Under the pieces are notes generated by a model that saw only the letters and a list, made by a program, of their open reading frames with translations, was not told the origin of the DNA and did not search any database. From Thermoproteota archaeon (GTDB lineage Archaea; Korarchaeota; Korarchaeia; Korarchaeales; Korarchaeaceae): a stretch of 27,665 nt of DNA. Where the stretch lies: NCBI GenBank assembly GCA_015521385.1, contig WAOH01000168.1, positions 1 through 27,665 of the forward strand. The letters are read 5' to 3'. Shown in pieces: positions 14,607 to 21,536 of this stretch (position 1 is its first letter; every line of letters begins with the position of its first letter). Position numbers and translations under genes: made by a program.

Positions 14607-15020
14607 TTGAGGTCGTTCGGCATAAGGAAGGTCCACGTGATAAGGGTGGATCGAGGGGAGGAGGTCGTCTCCTCCGTGGTTAAGGCCTGTACCGAGGCGG
14701 GGATAAGAGGAGCGATTCTGTCTGGCTTGGGACTGTTGAGCAGGGCTAAGCTTGCTGTGTTCAATCCAGAGAAGGAGGAGTATGAGACCTTCGACATGGA
14801 CAAGCCGATGGAGCTGGCCTCCCTAGTCGGGAACGTGAGCCTCAGAGAAGGGAAGCCCTTCCCCCACATCCATGTGGTCTTGGGAAATGAGGAGAGGACT
14901 GTAGCGGGTCATCTGGTCGAGGGATACGTCGGGGGAACGTGTGAGATAGCAATCATAGAGCTTGAAGGGGAACTGACGAGGGACTTAGAGAGAGGAGGGC
15001 TCTTCCTCCTGAACGTGTGA
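14607..15020 (+). CDS. DUF296/PCC-domain (PPC) protein
   Basis: 137-residue protein of the PPC/DUF296 family, a trimeric fold found alone in prokaryotes and fused to AT-hooks in plant DNA-binding proteins. Conserved: HVIRVDRGEEVVSSVVKACTEAGI, GAILSGLGLLSRAKLAVF, and the signature PFPHIHVVLGNEERTVAGHLVEGYVGGTCEI, whose histidines can bind metal. TTG 14607 is preferred because GGGTGG (14596-14601) is 5 nt upstream; GTG 14592 or 14598 would overlap the SPFH stop. Biological role in archaea is not known. The 3' end overlaps the convergent surE gene by 36 bp. Confidence 0.85.
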   Translation: MRSFGIRKVHVIRVDRGEEVVSSVVKACTEAGIRGAILSGLGLLSRAKLAVFNPEKEEYETFDMDKPMELASLVGNVSLREGKPFPHIHVVLGNEERTVAGHLVEGYVGGTCEIAIIELEGELTRDLERGGLFLLNV

Positions 15021-15896
15021 ATGTTTCCCGGTTAAATCCGCCAGATATTCTCTGAGCTGATCCACTAGAGAGGCTATCTCCTCTAAAGCCCTCTTCCTTT
15101 TTCTATTCAGCTCCTCGCAGTTCAGCTCTTTCACACTCAGATCCAGACTTATGGGGGTTATTGAGACAGCCCTCTCCACCATTAGGGCATAGAGATCGGT
15201 TCCTCTATCCTTCTCGGTTACCGGGACGGGATTCCCACCCAGCCAGTAGTAGGGGTTGCCCCTAGTATCTATCCTCTCTAAAACGTAGTTCTCGAACTTC
15301 ATTCTAGCCAACCTAGTTATTCTGATGGGCGTGTCCTCTGATATCTTGTAGGGAAAGTTCACATTGAGGAGGTCCACACCTTCTGGCAGGCCCCTCCTCA
15401 CCAACCATTCAGTTATCATTGCCGCCAGCCTCGCGTGAGTGAGGAATCTGTCCACCGGTCGGCTGGGCTGTCCGGCGGGTATCTCCACGCTGAACGCGGA
15501 GGATGTGATCCCCATTATGGTACCCTGAAGGGCGGCCGCGATGGTCCCGCTGGTGAATATATTGTCCAAGGTAATGTTATCGCCCACATTTATTCCAGAG
15601 ACCACCACATCAGGTTCCGAGTCCATAATGTACTTAACAGCCACCGTGACGGCATCTCCGGGGGTTCCGCTAACCGTGAATGCCTCCCTGTACCCGAAGC
15701 CCCTCACCTTCACGGGGAGCTTCCTTATCCTGAGGGGCTTATGGAGGGTTATTCCCTTCCCAGCAGCGCTCATCTCGTGCTCCGGGACAACGACAGTCAC
15801 TTTACCGATCTTCCTCTCCATGAGACCGGTCCAAAAAGCCCTGAAAGGGGCTGAATGAAGCCCATCATCATTGGTGAGGAGGATGTGGTAATCCAT
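14985..15896 (-). CDS. surE: 5'/3'-nucleotidase SurE
   Basis: Metal-dependent phosphatase that removes phosphate from nucleoside monophosphates, sometimes polyphosphate. 303 residues, slightly longer than the usual 250-270 because of a charged C-terminal tail. Start MDYHILLTNDDGLHS carries the Asp10-Asp11 metal site; then PEHEMSAAGKGITLHKPL with the metal Ser, TVSGTPGDAVTVAV, and VVSGINVGDN with the metal Asn. All catalytic positions are present. The ATG follows the protein disulfide oxidoreductase stop by 4 bp, so the two form an operon led by the oxidoreductase. No separate promoter is seen. Confidence 0.94.
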   Translation of the reverse strand: MDYHILLTNDDGLHSAPFRAFWTGLMERKIGKVTVVVPEHEMSAAGKGITLHKPLRIRKLPVKVRGFGYREAFTVSGTPGDAVTVAVKYIMDSEPDVVVSGINVGDNITLDNIFTSGTIAAALQGTIMGITSSAFSVEIPAGQPSRPVDRFLTHARLAAMITEWLVRRGLPEGVDLLNVNFPYKISEDTPIRITRLARMKFENYVLERIDTRGNPYYWLGGNPVPVTEKDRGTDLYALMVERAVSITPISLDLSVKELNCEELNRKRKRALEEIASLVDQLREYLADLTGKHSHVQEEEPSSL

Positions 15897-15900
15897 ACCT

Positions 15901-16608
15901 CTATTCCCTCAACGCCTTGATCAGGTCCATCGCGTACTTCTCCTCGGGTTGCACTCCAATGGAGATTTCCTTAGGTACCTCTTTACCGTCATCCCGTACT
16001 GCTATCACGTTATGAGGGACGGCGGAGACATGGAACATGTCAGCTAGATCGGGGTTCTCGTACGCCTCCACGCAATCAGCCTCGACCTGACCCTTAAGCT
16101 CTATAGCGAATTTGTTGGCTAAGAGTACTTGATTCGGGCAGTAAGGACAGGTCGGTGTTACGAATATCATTATATGGGCTTCTTTGTCGTAATTTCTGGC
16201 CTCTCTCAGGATCTCCCTGACCCTGTCTGAGAGACCACTGTCGTCTCTGCTTACCAGTATCATGGTCTCCACGAAGGCCCATGCCTCGTAGCCGGCTGGA
16301 GCACCGGTGTATCTTATTTTGTACCCGGACCTCGGGTCTATGAGTATTGTGGGGGTTTTAGCGACTTTGAACTCCTCTATGAGCTCGGGTTCTAGGGTAA
16401 CGTCGTGTATCTCGACCCTTATCTTGTCGGACAATTCATCCAGCTCTCTGAGCAGCTGTTCCGTCCATCGTGAGTACTCCTCATTGCCCACGCCCTTGAA
16501 CATGATCAGTTCTATCGGCCGAACCATCTCGGCGTCAAATCTAGCCTTAAGCTGAGACGCCGTTTGCTCGTCAATGACCCTCTGGGAGTGGTTGTGCACG
16601 TGGCCCAT
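15901..16608 (-). CDS. Protein disulfide oxidoreductase (tandem thioredoxin-fold, glutaredoxin-like)
   Basis: 235-residue PDO, the double-thioredoxin protein of hyperthermophiles that makes, breaks or shuffles protein disulfides in the cytoplasm. The C-terminal fold has the active site TPTCPYCPNQ (about residue 153) and the cis-Pro segment SAVPHNVIA. The N-terminal fold has lost its CxxC: the equivalent loop reads MFKGVGNEEYSRW, while cis-Pro KTPTILID remains. The frame is open from GTG 16632, but ATG 16608 has GGTG 5 nt upstream and suits the TTTAAA box at 16640-16645. N-terminal His-rich MGHVHNHSQ is unusual. In an operon with surE, 4 bp apart. Confidence 0.9.
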   Translation of the reverse strand: MGHVHNHSQRVIDEQTASQLKARFDAEMVRPIELIMFKGVGNEEYSRWTEQLLRELDELSDKIRVEIHDVTLEPELIEEFKVAKTPTILIDPRSGYKIRYTGAPAGYEAWAFVETMILVSRDDSGLSDRVREILREARNYDKEAHIMIFVTPTCPYCPNQVLLANKFAIELKGQVEADCVEAYENPDLADMFHVSAVPHNVIAVRDDGKEVPKEISIGVQPEEKYAMDLIKALRE

Positions 16609-16639
16609 GCTTACACCGGGATAACCGACCACTCACCTA

Positions 16640-16645
16640 TTTAAA
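16640..16645 (-). promoter_or_regulatory. TATA box of the PDO-surE operon
   Basis: TTTAAA centred at 16642.5, which predicts a transcript start near 16617 and a short leader carrying GGTG before ATG 16608. It lies only 10 nt from GTG 16632, which argues against that start. Confidence 0.55.
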
Positions 16646-16664
16646 TTCCATCATGTAAACTCAC

Positions 16665-16700
16665 ATGGCCGAGGCTCATGCCATCGAAAAACATAGTTAA
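16665..16700 (+). other. Possible leaderless mini-ORF (11 codons)
   Basis: ATG to TAA, reading MAEAHAIEKHS. The ATG is about 22 nt downstream of the TTTAAA at 16640-16645 read on the plus strand, the spacing of a leaderless start. It precedes the S-component gene and could be a leader peptide, but a chance ORF this short is common. Confidence 0.15.
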
Positions 16701-16706
16701 TCTAAC

Positions 16707-16716
16707 TAAAATTTAC
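16707..16716 (+). promoter_or_regulatory. A/T box for the S-component gene
   Basis: An A/T-only run (TAAAATTTA) centred about 26 nt before ATG 16738, predicting a leaderless transcript. No ribosome-binding site is needed or clearly seen. Confidence 0.5.
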
Positions 16717-16737
16717 ATTTAAGTGAGATGATGGGCA

Positions 16738-17286
16738 ATGATAGGGGATAAAAAAGGAACTTCTCTTTCAAAAGTGACCGCGCAGATAGGTGTATGGAGC
16801 GCCTTGGCAGTAGCCGCTAGGGTAGGAAAACACGCTCTAGTGGGCCCCCTGCAGTTCGTCAATTTACCTCTATTGTTCACGATGCTGGCTGGTATGCTTT
16901 ACGGCAGTAGTGTAGGTTTCGGTGTGGGATTCCTCTCCTTCCTAGCATCGGACAGTATACTCGGACTGGGCATCTGGACCTTGATCGATGGCGTTCTTGC
17001 CGGGACCATAGGGTTTCTCTGGTCCAGATTAAAGTTAGGGGATCGGATTCTTCTCTTCATATTCTCCTACCTTTCGGTTTTTCTCTACGACATATCGACT
17101 TCATGGATTCTCTACATGATATTCGGGTTCTCTCCAGTAGAAGCGTTCATCATAGGATTCGTAGGCCTGTTCCTTCCTGTAGCTGGCGGTGGCGCTATAG
17201 CCATAGGCCCAACAACGGAGGCCACGACATCGCTCCTGCTGTCTATTTTGGCACCTAGGTTGTTACGCGAAAGAACTTACCAATAA
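16738..17286 (+). CDS. ECF-transporter S component-like membrane protein
   Basis: 182 residues with about six hydrophobic segments. The pattern of a short basic N-terminus, an Ala-rich first helix (IGVWSALAVAARVGKHALVG), a FVNLPLLFTMLAGMLYGSSVGFGVGFLSFLASD stretch and Gly-rich later helices resembles the substrate-binding S subunits of energy-coupling factor vitamin or metal transporters. Substrate cannot be read. No EcfA ATPase or EcfT gene is in the window, so it would share an energising module encoded elsewhere, as group II ECF systems do. ATG 16738 matches leaderless spacing from the A/T box. Its codon use looks similar to neighbours. Confidence 0.7.
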   Translation: MIGDKKGTSLSKVTAQIGVWSALAVAARVGKHALVGPLQFVNLPLLFTMLAGMLYGSSVGFGVGFLSFLASDSILGLGIWTLIDGVLAGTIGFLWSRLKLGDRILLFIFSYLSVFLYDISTSWILYMIFGFSPVEAFIIGFVGLFLPVAGGGAIAIGPTTEATTSLLLSILAPRLLRERTYQ

Positions 17287-17341
17287 ATGACCTTATCCGT
17301 AAACTATATGTAGATGATGTGGGGCACGCTTCTATCAAGCA

Positions 17342-17413
17342 GATAAATGTTTACGTATAATAATGGGTAGATGGCTTCCCCATTTATCATACTCTATTTT
17401 GGTGTAAAATAGA
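17342..17413. repeat. Cluster of inverted repeats upstream of the por operon
   Basis: Within the 211-bp gap 17288-17498: GATAAATG (17342-17349) with CATTTATC (17381-17388), an exact 8-bp inverted repeat; ATGGG (17363-17367) with CCCAT (17379-17383) nested inside; and TCTATTTT-GGTGT-AAAATAGA (17393-17413), an exact 8-bp stem with a 5-nt loop. Further on, AATCT and AGATT are also inverted. The gap is A/T-rich and holds no credible ORF. It may contain the terminator of the S-component gene, operators for por, or a structured leader. Confidence 0.5.
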
Positions 17414-17485
17414 TCTAGAAAATCTCTCATGCTCAAGATTGGATAATCTAGATATCTTTTTACCCTTAAAGACGGTCATACTATA

Positions 17486-17501
17486 GGGGTGGTCTCCCCT
17501 G
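17486..17501 (+). promoter_or_regulatory. porG: Ribosome-binding site and CTG start of porG
   Basis: GGGGTGGTCTCCC then CTG. GGTG lies 7 nt from the CTG. No ATG, GTG or TTG exists in this frame between the upstream stop (TAG 17484) and the conserved HGRGGQG motif, so a non-standard start is forced unless there is a sequence error. Confidence 0.6.
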
Positions 17502-18086
17502 ATTGAGATAAGATGGCACGGTAGAGGAGGACAGGGTGTTTGGAGCGGGTCCGCCGTACTCGCATACTCGGCCATTAAAGCAGGTAAGTACGCGCAGTCT
17601 TTCCCGCAGTTCGGTCCAGAGAGGATAGGTGGTCCTGTAACTGCATTTAACAGAATAGATGACAAGCCCATAGTGGAAAGGGGCCCCATTTACGAGCCCG
17701 ATATAGTCATCGTGATAGATCCAAGCCTGTTGAAGCCTAGGTACATGGCTTCCATTCTGAGTGGTCTGAAGAAGGGTGGGTACTTCCTAGCAAACAGCGA
17801 GAAGTCTCCCTCGGAGCTGAGGAAGGAGCTAGACCTACCGGACGAGATCCACGTGTGGTCAGTCGATGCCACGACTATAGCCTTAGAGGAAATAGGGAGG
17901 GCATCTCCCAACACCACGATGCTGGGCGTGCTGCTGGCTGCGACGAACTTACTACCCGTGGAATACGTGGAACAAGGTATACTGTGGAGATGGCCGGGCT
18001 CCGTCGGTGAGAAGAACATAAACGCCCTCAAGAGGGCGATTAAGGAGGCCAAGTCGGATCCGGCTAAGGAGGTGGTGAGCGTATGA
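17499..18086 (+). CDS. porG: 2-oxoacid:ferredoxin oxidoreductase, gamma subunit
   Basis: Gamma subunit of pyruvate/2-oxoacid:ferredoxin oxidoreductase, which makes acyl-CoA and CO2 while reducing ferredoxin. 195 residues, the usual size. Family motifs: IEIRWHGRGGQGVWSGSAVLA (start), then FPQFGPERIGGPVTAFNRID, DIVIVIDPSLL and TTMLGVLLAATNLLPVE. The start is odd: the frame contains only CTG (17499) or ATT (17502) before the essential GRGGQG motif, and a GTG at 17673 would remove about 58 conserved residues. CTG is chosen because of the G-rich ribosome-binding site. First gene of porGDAB; its stop overlaps the porD start (ATGA). Confidence 0.88.
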   Translation: MIEIRWHGRGGQGVWSGSAVLAYSAIKAGKYAQSFPQFGPERIGGPVTAFNRIDDKPIVERGPIYEPDIVIVIDPSLLKPRYMASILSGLKKGGYFLANSEKSPSELRKELDLPDEIHVWSVDATTIALEEIGRASPNTTMLGVLLAATNLLPVEYVEQGILWRWPGSVGEKNINALKRAIKEAKSDPAKEVVSV

Positions 18087-18358
18087 GTACGCCTATGGTT
18101 GGATGGAAGGATCTTCCAATGGCGGCGGTTCCCTTTCTAAGCTCGAAGGAGTACCCTACTGGGGAGTGGGCCGTTTTCCAGCCTAAAATCGATGAGAACA
18201 AATGTGTTAGATGTGGTCTCTGCTGGATGTACTGTCCGGACAGCGTGTACAGATGGGACGGTGAGGGGGTCCCCGTACCGGATTTGGAGCATTGCAAGGG
18301 ATGCGGGATATGCGCAGTAGAGTGCCCCACGAAGGCAATAGAGATGGTGAGGGTATGA
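18083..18358 (+). CDS. porD: 2-oxoacid:ferredoxin oxidoreductase, delta (ferredoxin) subunit
   Basis: 91-residue subunit with two [4Fe-4S] clusters that passes electrons from the catalytic core to ferredoxin. Cysteines are at 41, 44, 47, 51 and 71, 74, 77, 81, in two complete CxxCxxCxxxCP motifs. The N-terminal 35 residues (VGWKDLPMAAVPFLSSKEYPTGEW) match the porD extension that packs on the other subunits. The ATG overlaps the porG stop (ATGA 18083-18086). Length and order G-D-A-B follow the four-subunit archaeal and Thermotoga enzymes. Confidence 0.94.
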   Translation: MSTPMVGWKDLPMAAVPFLSSKEYPTGEWAVFQPKIDENKCVRCGLCWMYCPDSVYRWDGEGVPVPDLEHCKGCGICAVECPTKAIEMVRV

Positions 18359-18373
18359 GGAGGTGAATGTCTG

Positions 18374-19612
18374 ATGGTAGTCCAGAAGTCGGTCAGTCAA
18401 ACCATGATGGCCCTCAATGGAGATGAAGCCGTTGCTTGGGCCGTCAAGCAGAGTAATGTGGATGTTGTGGCTGCTTATCCAATAACCCCACAGACGATAA
18501 TTGTGGAGAGGATATCCGAGTTCGTACACAACGGAGAGGTGGATATGGAGTTCATAAGGGTTGAGAGCGAACACAGCGCCTTGAGTGCCAGCTGGGGAGC
18601 TGCTCTCGCTGGGGCGAGAGCATTTACCGCGACTGCTGCGAACGGTCTCGCCTTGATGTGGGAGATCTTGTATATAACCGCCTCTACTAGGACTCCTGTA
18701 GTCATGGCCGTCGTGAATAGGGCTCTAAGTGCTCCCATAAACATCCACAACGATCACAGTGATAGTATGGGTGCCAGGGATTCGGGATGGATACAGATAT
18801 ACAGCGAGGATGCCCAGGAGGCCTACGATAATACAATAATGGCCTTCAGGATAGCCGAGGAGGCGATGCTGCCAGTCATGGTCACCTTAGATGGATTCAC
18901 CATATCCCACACGCTGCAGAACGTCTCCGTTCTTCCCGATGAGGTGGTTTCGAACTTCGTTGGTGTCAGGAAGATTCCGAGGATCAAATTACCCCACATA
19001 CACGGTGAGAAGGAGATACCGCTCATGCTGAACCCGAAGTACCCGATCTCCTTCGGCCCGCTGGACCTGTTCGACTACTACTTCGAGCACAAGGTCCAGC
19101 AGAACGAGGCTATGAAGGCATCCATCCCCATAATAGAGAGGGTCCATAGGGAATTCTCTGAGATAGGTGGTAGGTCGTATGAACCAGTCCATATGATCCC
19201 CTACAGGACGGAAGACGCCGATGTCGTGCTGCTAGGCCTCTCCTCGACCATGAGCGTGGTAAAGAAGGTGGTCGATGAGCTGAGGAGCGAGGGCAAGAAG
19301 GTGGGTGCCATAAGGCTTAGGGTATTCAGGCCGTTCCCCGCCGACATGATCAGAAAGGAACTATCGGGGATCAATGTCGTCGGCGTTCTCGATAGATCTC
19401 TGAGTTTCGGAGCTGAGGGTGGCCCCGTGTTCCTAGAGGTCAGATCCGCTCTCTACAGCTCCTCTTCAAAACCCACTGTCTATAACTACGTCTACGGGCT
19501 CGGGGGGAGGGAGTTACCTCCTAAACTGATAAAGAAGGCCTTTAACGAGCTTTTGGAGGCTAAGGAGGAACCTGAGAGGCCCGTTATCAAGTATCTGGGG
19601 GTGAGGGAGTGA
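18374..19612 (+). CDS. porA: 2-oxoacid:ferredoxin oxidoreductase, alpha subunit
   Basis: 412-residue alpha subunit holding the pyrimidine-domain side of the TPP site. AAYPITPQT (about 33-41) is the pyruvate-type motif, followed by FIRVESEHSALSASWGAALAGARAFTATAANGLALM with the conserved Glu, NIHNDHSD, and a C-terminal LGLSSTMSVVKKVVDEL / RVFRPFP domain. The resemblance is to pyruvate (Por) rather than 2-oxoglutarate or indolepyruvate enzymes, but substrate range in archaea is often broad. ATG 18374 is preceded by GGAGGTGA (18358-18365), an essentially full match to the anti-ribosome-binding sequence, spaced 8 nt. The stop overlaps the porB start. Confidence 0.95.
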   Translation: MVVQKSVSQTMMALNGDEAVAWAVKQSNVDVVAAYPITPQTIIVERISEFVHNGEVDMEFIRVESEHSALSASWGAALAGARAFTATAANGLALMWEILYITASTRTPVVMAVVNRALSAPINIHNDHSDSMGARDSGWIQIYSEDAQEAYDNTIMAFRIAEEAMLPVMVTLDGFTISHTLQNVSVLPDEVVSNFVGVRKIPRIKLPHIHGEKEIPLMLNPKYPISFGPLDLFDYYFEHKVQQNEAMKASIPIIERVHREFSEIGGRSYEPVHMIPYRTEDADVVLLGLSSTMSVVKKVVDELRSEGKKVGAIRLRVFRPFPADMIRKELSGINVVGVLDRSLSFGAEGGPVFLEVRSALYSSSSKPTVYNYVYGLGGRELPPKLIKKAFNELLEAKEEPERPVIKYLGVRE

Positions 19613-20601
19613 TGGTAACGAAGGCAGTATGGAGACCCGATATAAAGGAGCTAGCTAGGATAGAGGGTCAGAAGAGACCAGTAGAATCGGGTCACAGGTT
19701 ATGCGCTGGCTGCGGAGCAGGAATAATAATGAGGCAGATCGCCATGGCTGCTAGGAAGCCTCTGGTGTGGATCAACGCGACCGGATGCGTCGAGGTGGCG
19801 ACGACGATATTTCCGTACACCTCTTGGAACGTTCCTTGGGCTCACAATGCCTTCGAGAATGCTGCTGCCGTGGGATCCGGTGTTGAAGCCGCTAGGAAGA
19901 AGCTTGTCAGGGCGAAGAGGTTTGAGGGAGATCCCGATATTGAACTGGACTATGACGTGATAGTGCTAGGCGGGGACGGAGGAACGTACGATATAGGTTT
20001 GCAGGCAATATCCGGTGCCTTCGAAAGAAGACACAAGATAATGTACGTGCTGTACGACAACGAAGCCTACATGAACACAGGCATACAGAGATCGGGCGGG
20101 ACGCCTTTCGGAGCTAGGACTACAACTACCCCCGTCGGTAAGGTGATAAAGGGTAAGCCCCTCTTCAAGAAACCCATAATGGACATAATGGTGGCCCACG
20201 GGATACCCTACGCCGCCACAGTATCTCCTGCCTACTGGAACGACGCGCTCGTTAAGTTCAGGAGGGGATTCGAGACCGAAGGTCCGGTGTTCATCCATGC
20301 CTTCTCCACATGCCCCCTAGGATGGGGAAGCGCTCCTGAGGACACGGTGAAGATAATGAAGCTGGCTGTAGAGACGTGCGTCTTCCCACTCTACGAGGTC
20401 ATCGAGGGGGAGTACAGGCTCACCGGTCCCAGTGTATCCATAGCCAAGAACCCCGACAGGAAAAAGCCGGTTGAGGAGTATCTGAAGCTTCAGGGTAGAT
20501 TCAGGCACATGTTCAAGCCCGAGAATAAGTGGATGATAGAGAAATTCCAAGAGTGGGTGGACAAGCAGTGGGAAACCCTGCTGAGGAGAGCAGGGTACTG
20601 A
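19612..20601 (+). CDS. porB: 2-oxoacid:ferredoxin oxidoreductase, beta subunit
   Basis: 329-residue beta subunit that binds TPP-Mg and the proximal [4Fe-4S] cluster. Cluster cysteines: HRLCAGCGAG (31, 34), ATGCVEV (about 58) and STCPLGW (about 224). TPP motif GGDGGTYDIGLQAISGAFER followed by DNEAYMNTGIQRSGGTPFGA, the pyruvate-type substrate region. ATG 19612 (TGATG overlap with the porA stop) is preferred to GTG 19609 because GGTGAGG lies just upstream. Last gene of the operon; T-rich sequence follows. Confidence 0.95.
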   Translation: MVTKAVWRPDIKELARIEGQKRPVESGHRLCAGCGAGIIMRQIAMAARKPLVWINATGCVEVATTIFPYTSWNVPWAHNAFENAAAVGSGVEAARKKLVRAKRFEGDPDIELDYDVIVLGGDGGTYDIGLQAISGAFERRHKIMYVLYDNEAYMNTGIQRSGGTPFGARTTTTPVGKVIKGKPLFKKPIMDIMVAHGIPYAATVSPAYWNDALVKFRRGFETEGPVFIHAFSTCPLGWGSAPEDTVKIMKLAVETCVFPLYEVIEGEYRLTGPSVSIAKNPDRKKPVEEYLKLQGRFRHMFKPENKWMIEKFQEWVDKQWETLLRRAGY

Positions 20602-20605
20602 TTTC

Positions 20606-20630
20606 CCCTCCCTTTTTAATTTAATTTAAC
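20606..20630 (+). terminator. T-rich archaeal terminator after porB
   Basis: CCCTCCCTTTTTAATTTAATTT-type run begins a few bases after the porB stop. Archaeal RNA polymerase ends at such T tracts; no hairpin is needed. Confidence 0.5.
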
Positions 20631-20677
20631 AATAATAAGACGTTATGAGGGAAAACGTGAGCGTTTATCAGCTTTAA

Positions 20678-20932
20678 TCAGAACTCTTCCTCCTCTTCCT
20701 CCCAGAAGATCTCCTCTTCCTCCTCTTCCTCCCAGAAGTCCTCGTCCTCGAGCCATTCCTCCTCTTCTATCCCTTCCTCCAGCGGTATGACCTCCTTAAC
20801 TTCCCCCTTCTCTATCTTGACCTCGAGAAGGGCCCCACAATTGGGACACTGTATTTCCCCCTCGTAGTCCTCCTCGTCCAAGTAGAACTCATAGCCGCAT
20901 GATGGACACGTTATCTCCACCAATGCCGACAC
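20678..20932 (-). CDS. LysW-like zinc ribbon protein with Trp/Glu-rich acidic tail
   Basis: 84 residues. Residues 1-45 form a zinc ribbon, CPSCGYEFYLDEEDYEGEIQ followed by CPNCGALLEV, like LysW/ArgW, the amino-group carriers of lysine/arginine synthesis. The remainder is a long acidic tail with aromatic residues (EEWLEDEDFW, IFWEEEEEEF). True LysW ends EDWGE, with the terminal Glu carrying the substrate; here the chain ends in Phe and no lysine-synthesis gene is nearby, so carrier function is doubtful. It could instead bind basic proteins or nucleic-acid machinery. The tail is built by a duplicated 10-codon unit. Leaderless promoter (TATATATA at 20956-20963, about 28 nt from the ATG). Single-gene unit. 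Confidence 0.75.
   Translation of the reverse strand: MSALVEITCPSCGYEFYLDEEDYEGEIQCPNCGALLEVKIEKGEVKEVIPLEEGIEEEEWLEDEDFWEEEEEEEIFWEEEEEEF
20684..20738. repeat. Tandem duplication inside the zinc ribbon gene
   Basis: Two exact 25-nt copies (20684-20708 and 20714-20738), period 30 nt, encode repeats of an FWEEEEEE unit. Exactness at synonymous sites suggests a recent in-frame duplication. Confidence 0.85.
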
Positions 20933-20955
20933 CGCGTTGCTAAGCTTGACTACAC

Positions 20956-20963
20956 TATATATA
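20956..20963 (-). promoter_or_regulatory. TATA box of the zinc ribbon gene
   Basis: TATATATA centred about 28 nt upstream of ATG 20932, one of the clearest promoters in the window. Confidence 0.65.
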
Positions 20964-21100
20964 AGTTTCGGGATGAATGGGTAGATAAGTTAAACGTTTT
21001 AGGATATAGAGGCCATAATATGAGTATAAGTGGGGATGTTTCGCCATCCTATAGAAACGATATTTGAGTTGCGTTAGGATTAGATACTGATGGGGAGTCC

Positions 21101-21487
21101 TCACCTCCCGCGTTTGATGAGGAGTAGAGTTAAGACCAGTTCGGTGATGCCACCTATTAGGGCTAGGGTGAACAACGTGTAGCTCACACCGAGCTCTGTT
21201 GGCAGAGCACATGATTCTATGCACGGATTACTTTGATAACCCAGGAAACTGAGCATCCCCCAAGCAGATACACCTATAATCAGCAGGGATATGGCCAAAA
21301 TCAAGTAGGATATCCCTCTATACTTAAAGTATGCCAGTGAGAGCAGAAATATCGCGATATAGCTGAACCTGAGTATGTAGCAGGAGAGGCAGGGGGTTAT
21401 GCCTCTAATAAATTCCGTGTAGAGGCTCAGTGCAATTCCAACCAGAGCTATAATCGCCATCAGAAGGGGAATAACTTTGGAGGGCAT
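21101..21487 (-). CDS. DsbB-like disulfide bond formation membrane protein
   Basis: 128 residues with four hydrophobic segments (about 5-24, 38-54, 60-82, 101-124). Two cysteine pairs sit in the external loops: TPCLSCY (33, 36) after the first helix and NPCIESC (89, 93) between the third and fourth, the DsbB layout. Such proteins pass electrons from secreted disulfide proteins to quinone. PCLSCYILRFSY resembles DsbB's CxLCxxQR region. No secreted DsbA partner is adjacent; the cytoplasmic PDO gene lies 5 kb away. ATG 21487 has GGGGATGG upstream and an A/T box at about 21518-21530. Confidence 0.75.
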   Translation of the reverse strand: MPSKVIPLLMAIIALVGIALSLYTEFIRGITPCLSCYILRFSYIAIFLLSLAYFKYRGISYLILAISLLIIGVSAWGMLSFLGYQSNPCIESCALPTELGVSYTLFTLALIGGITELVLTLLLIKRGR

Positions 21488-21517
21488 GCCATCCCCGACT
21501 CACCCTTCCGCATCACA

Positions 21518-21535
21518 TAAAAAATTTTTAATTCC
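21518..21535 (-). promoter_or_regulatory. A/T tract: DsbB-like promoter and terminator of the upstream minus gene
   Basis: AAAAAATTTTTAATT lies directly after the MJ1316-domain gene stop and about 35 nt before ATG 21487. On the minus strand it offers both a T-run for termination and an A/T box for the next gene. Confidence 0.45.
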
Positions 21536-21536
21536 T

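Noticed and set aside
21030..21055. Small hairpin GGATG/CATCC between the zinc ribbon and DsbB-like genes
   Set aside because: Only 5 bp with a 6-nt loop; likely by chance, with no T-run to make a terminator.
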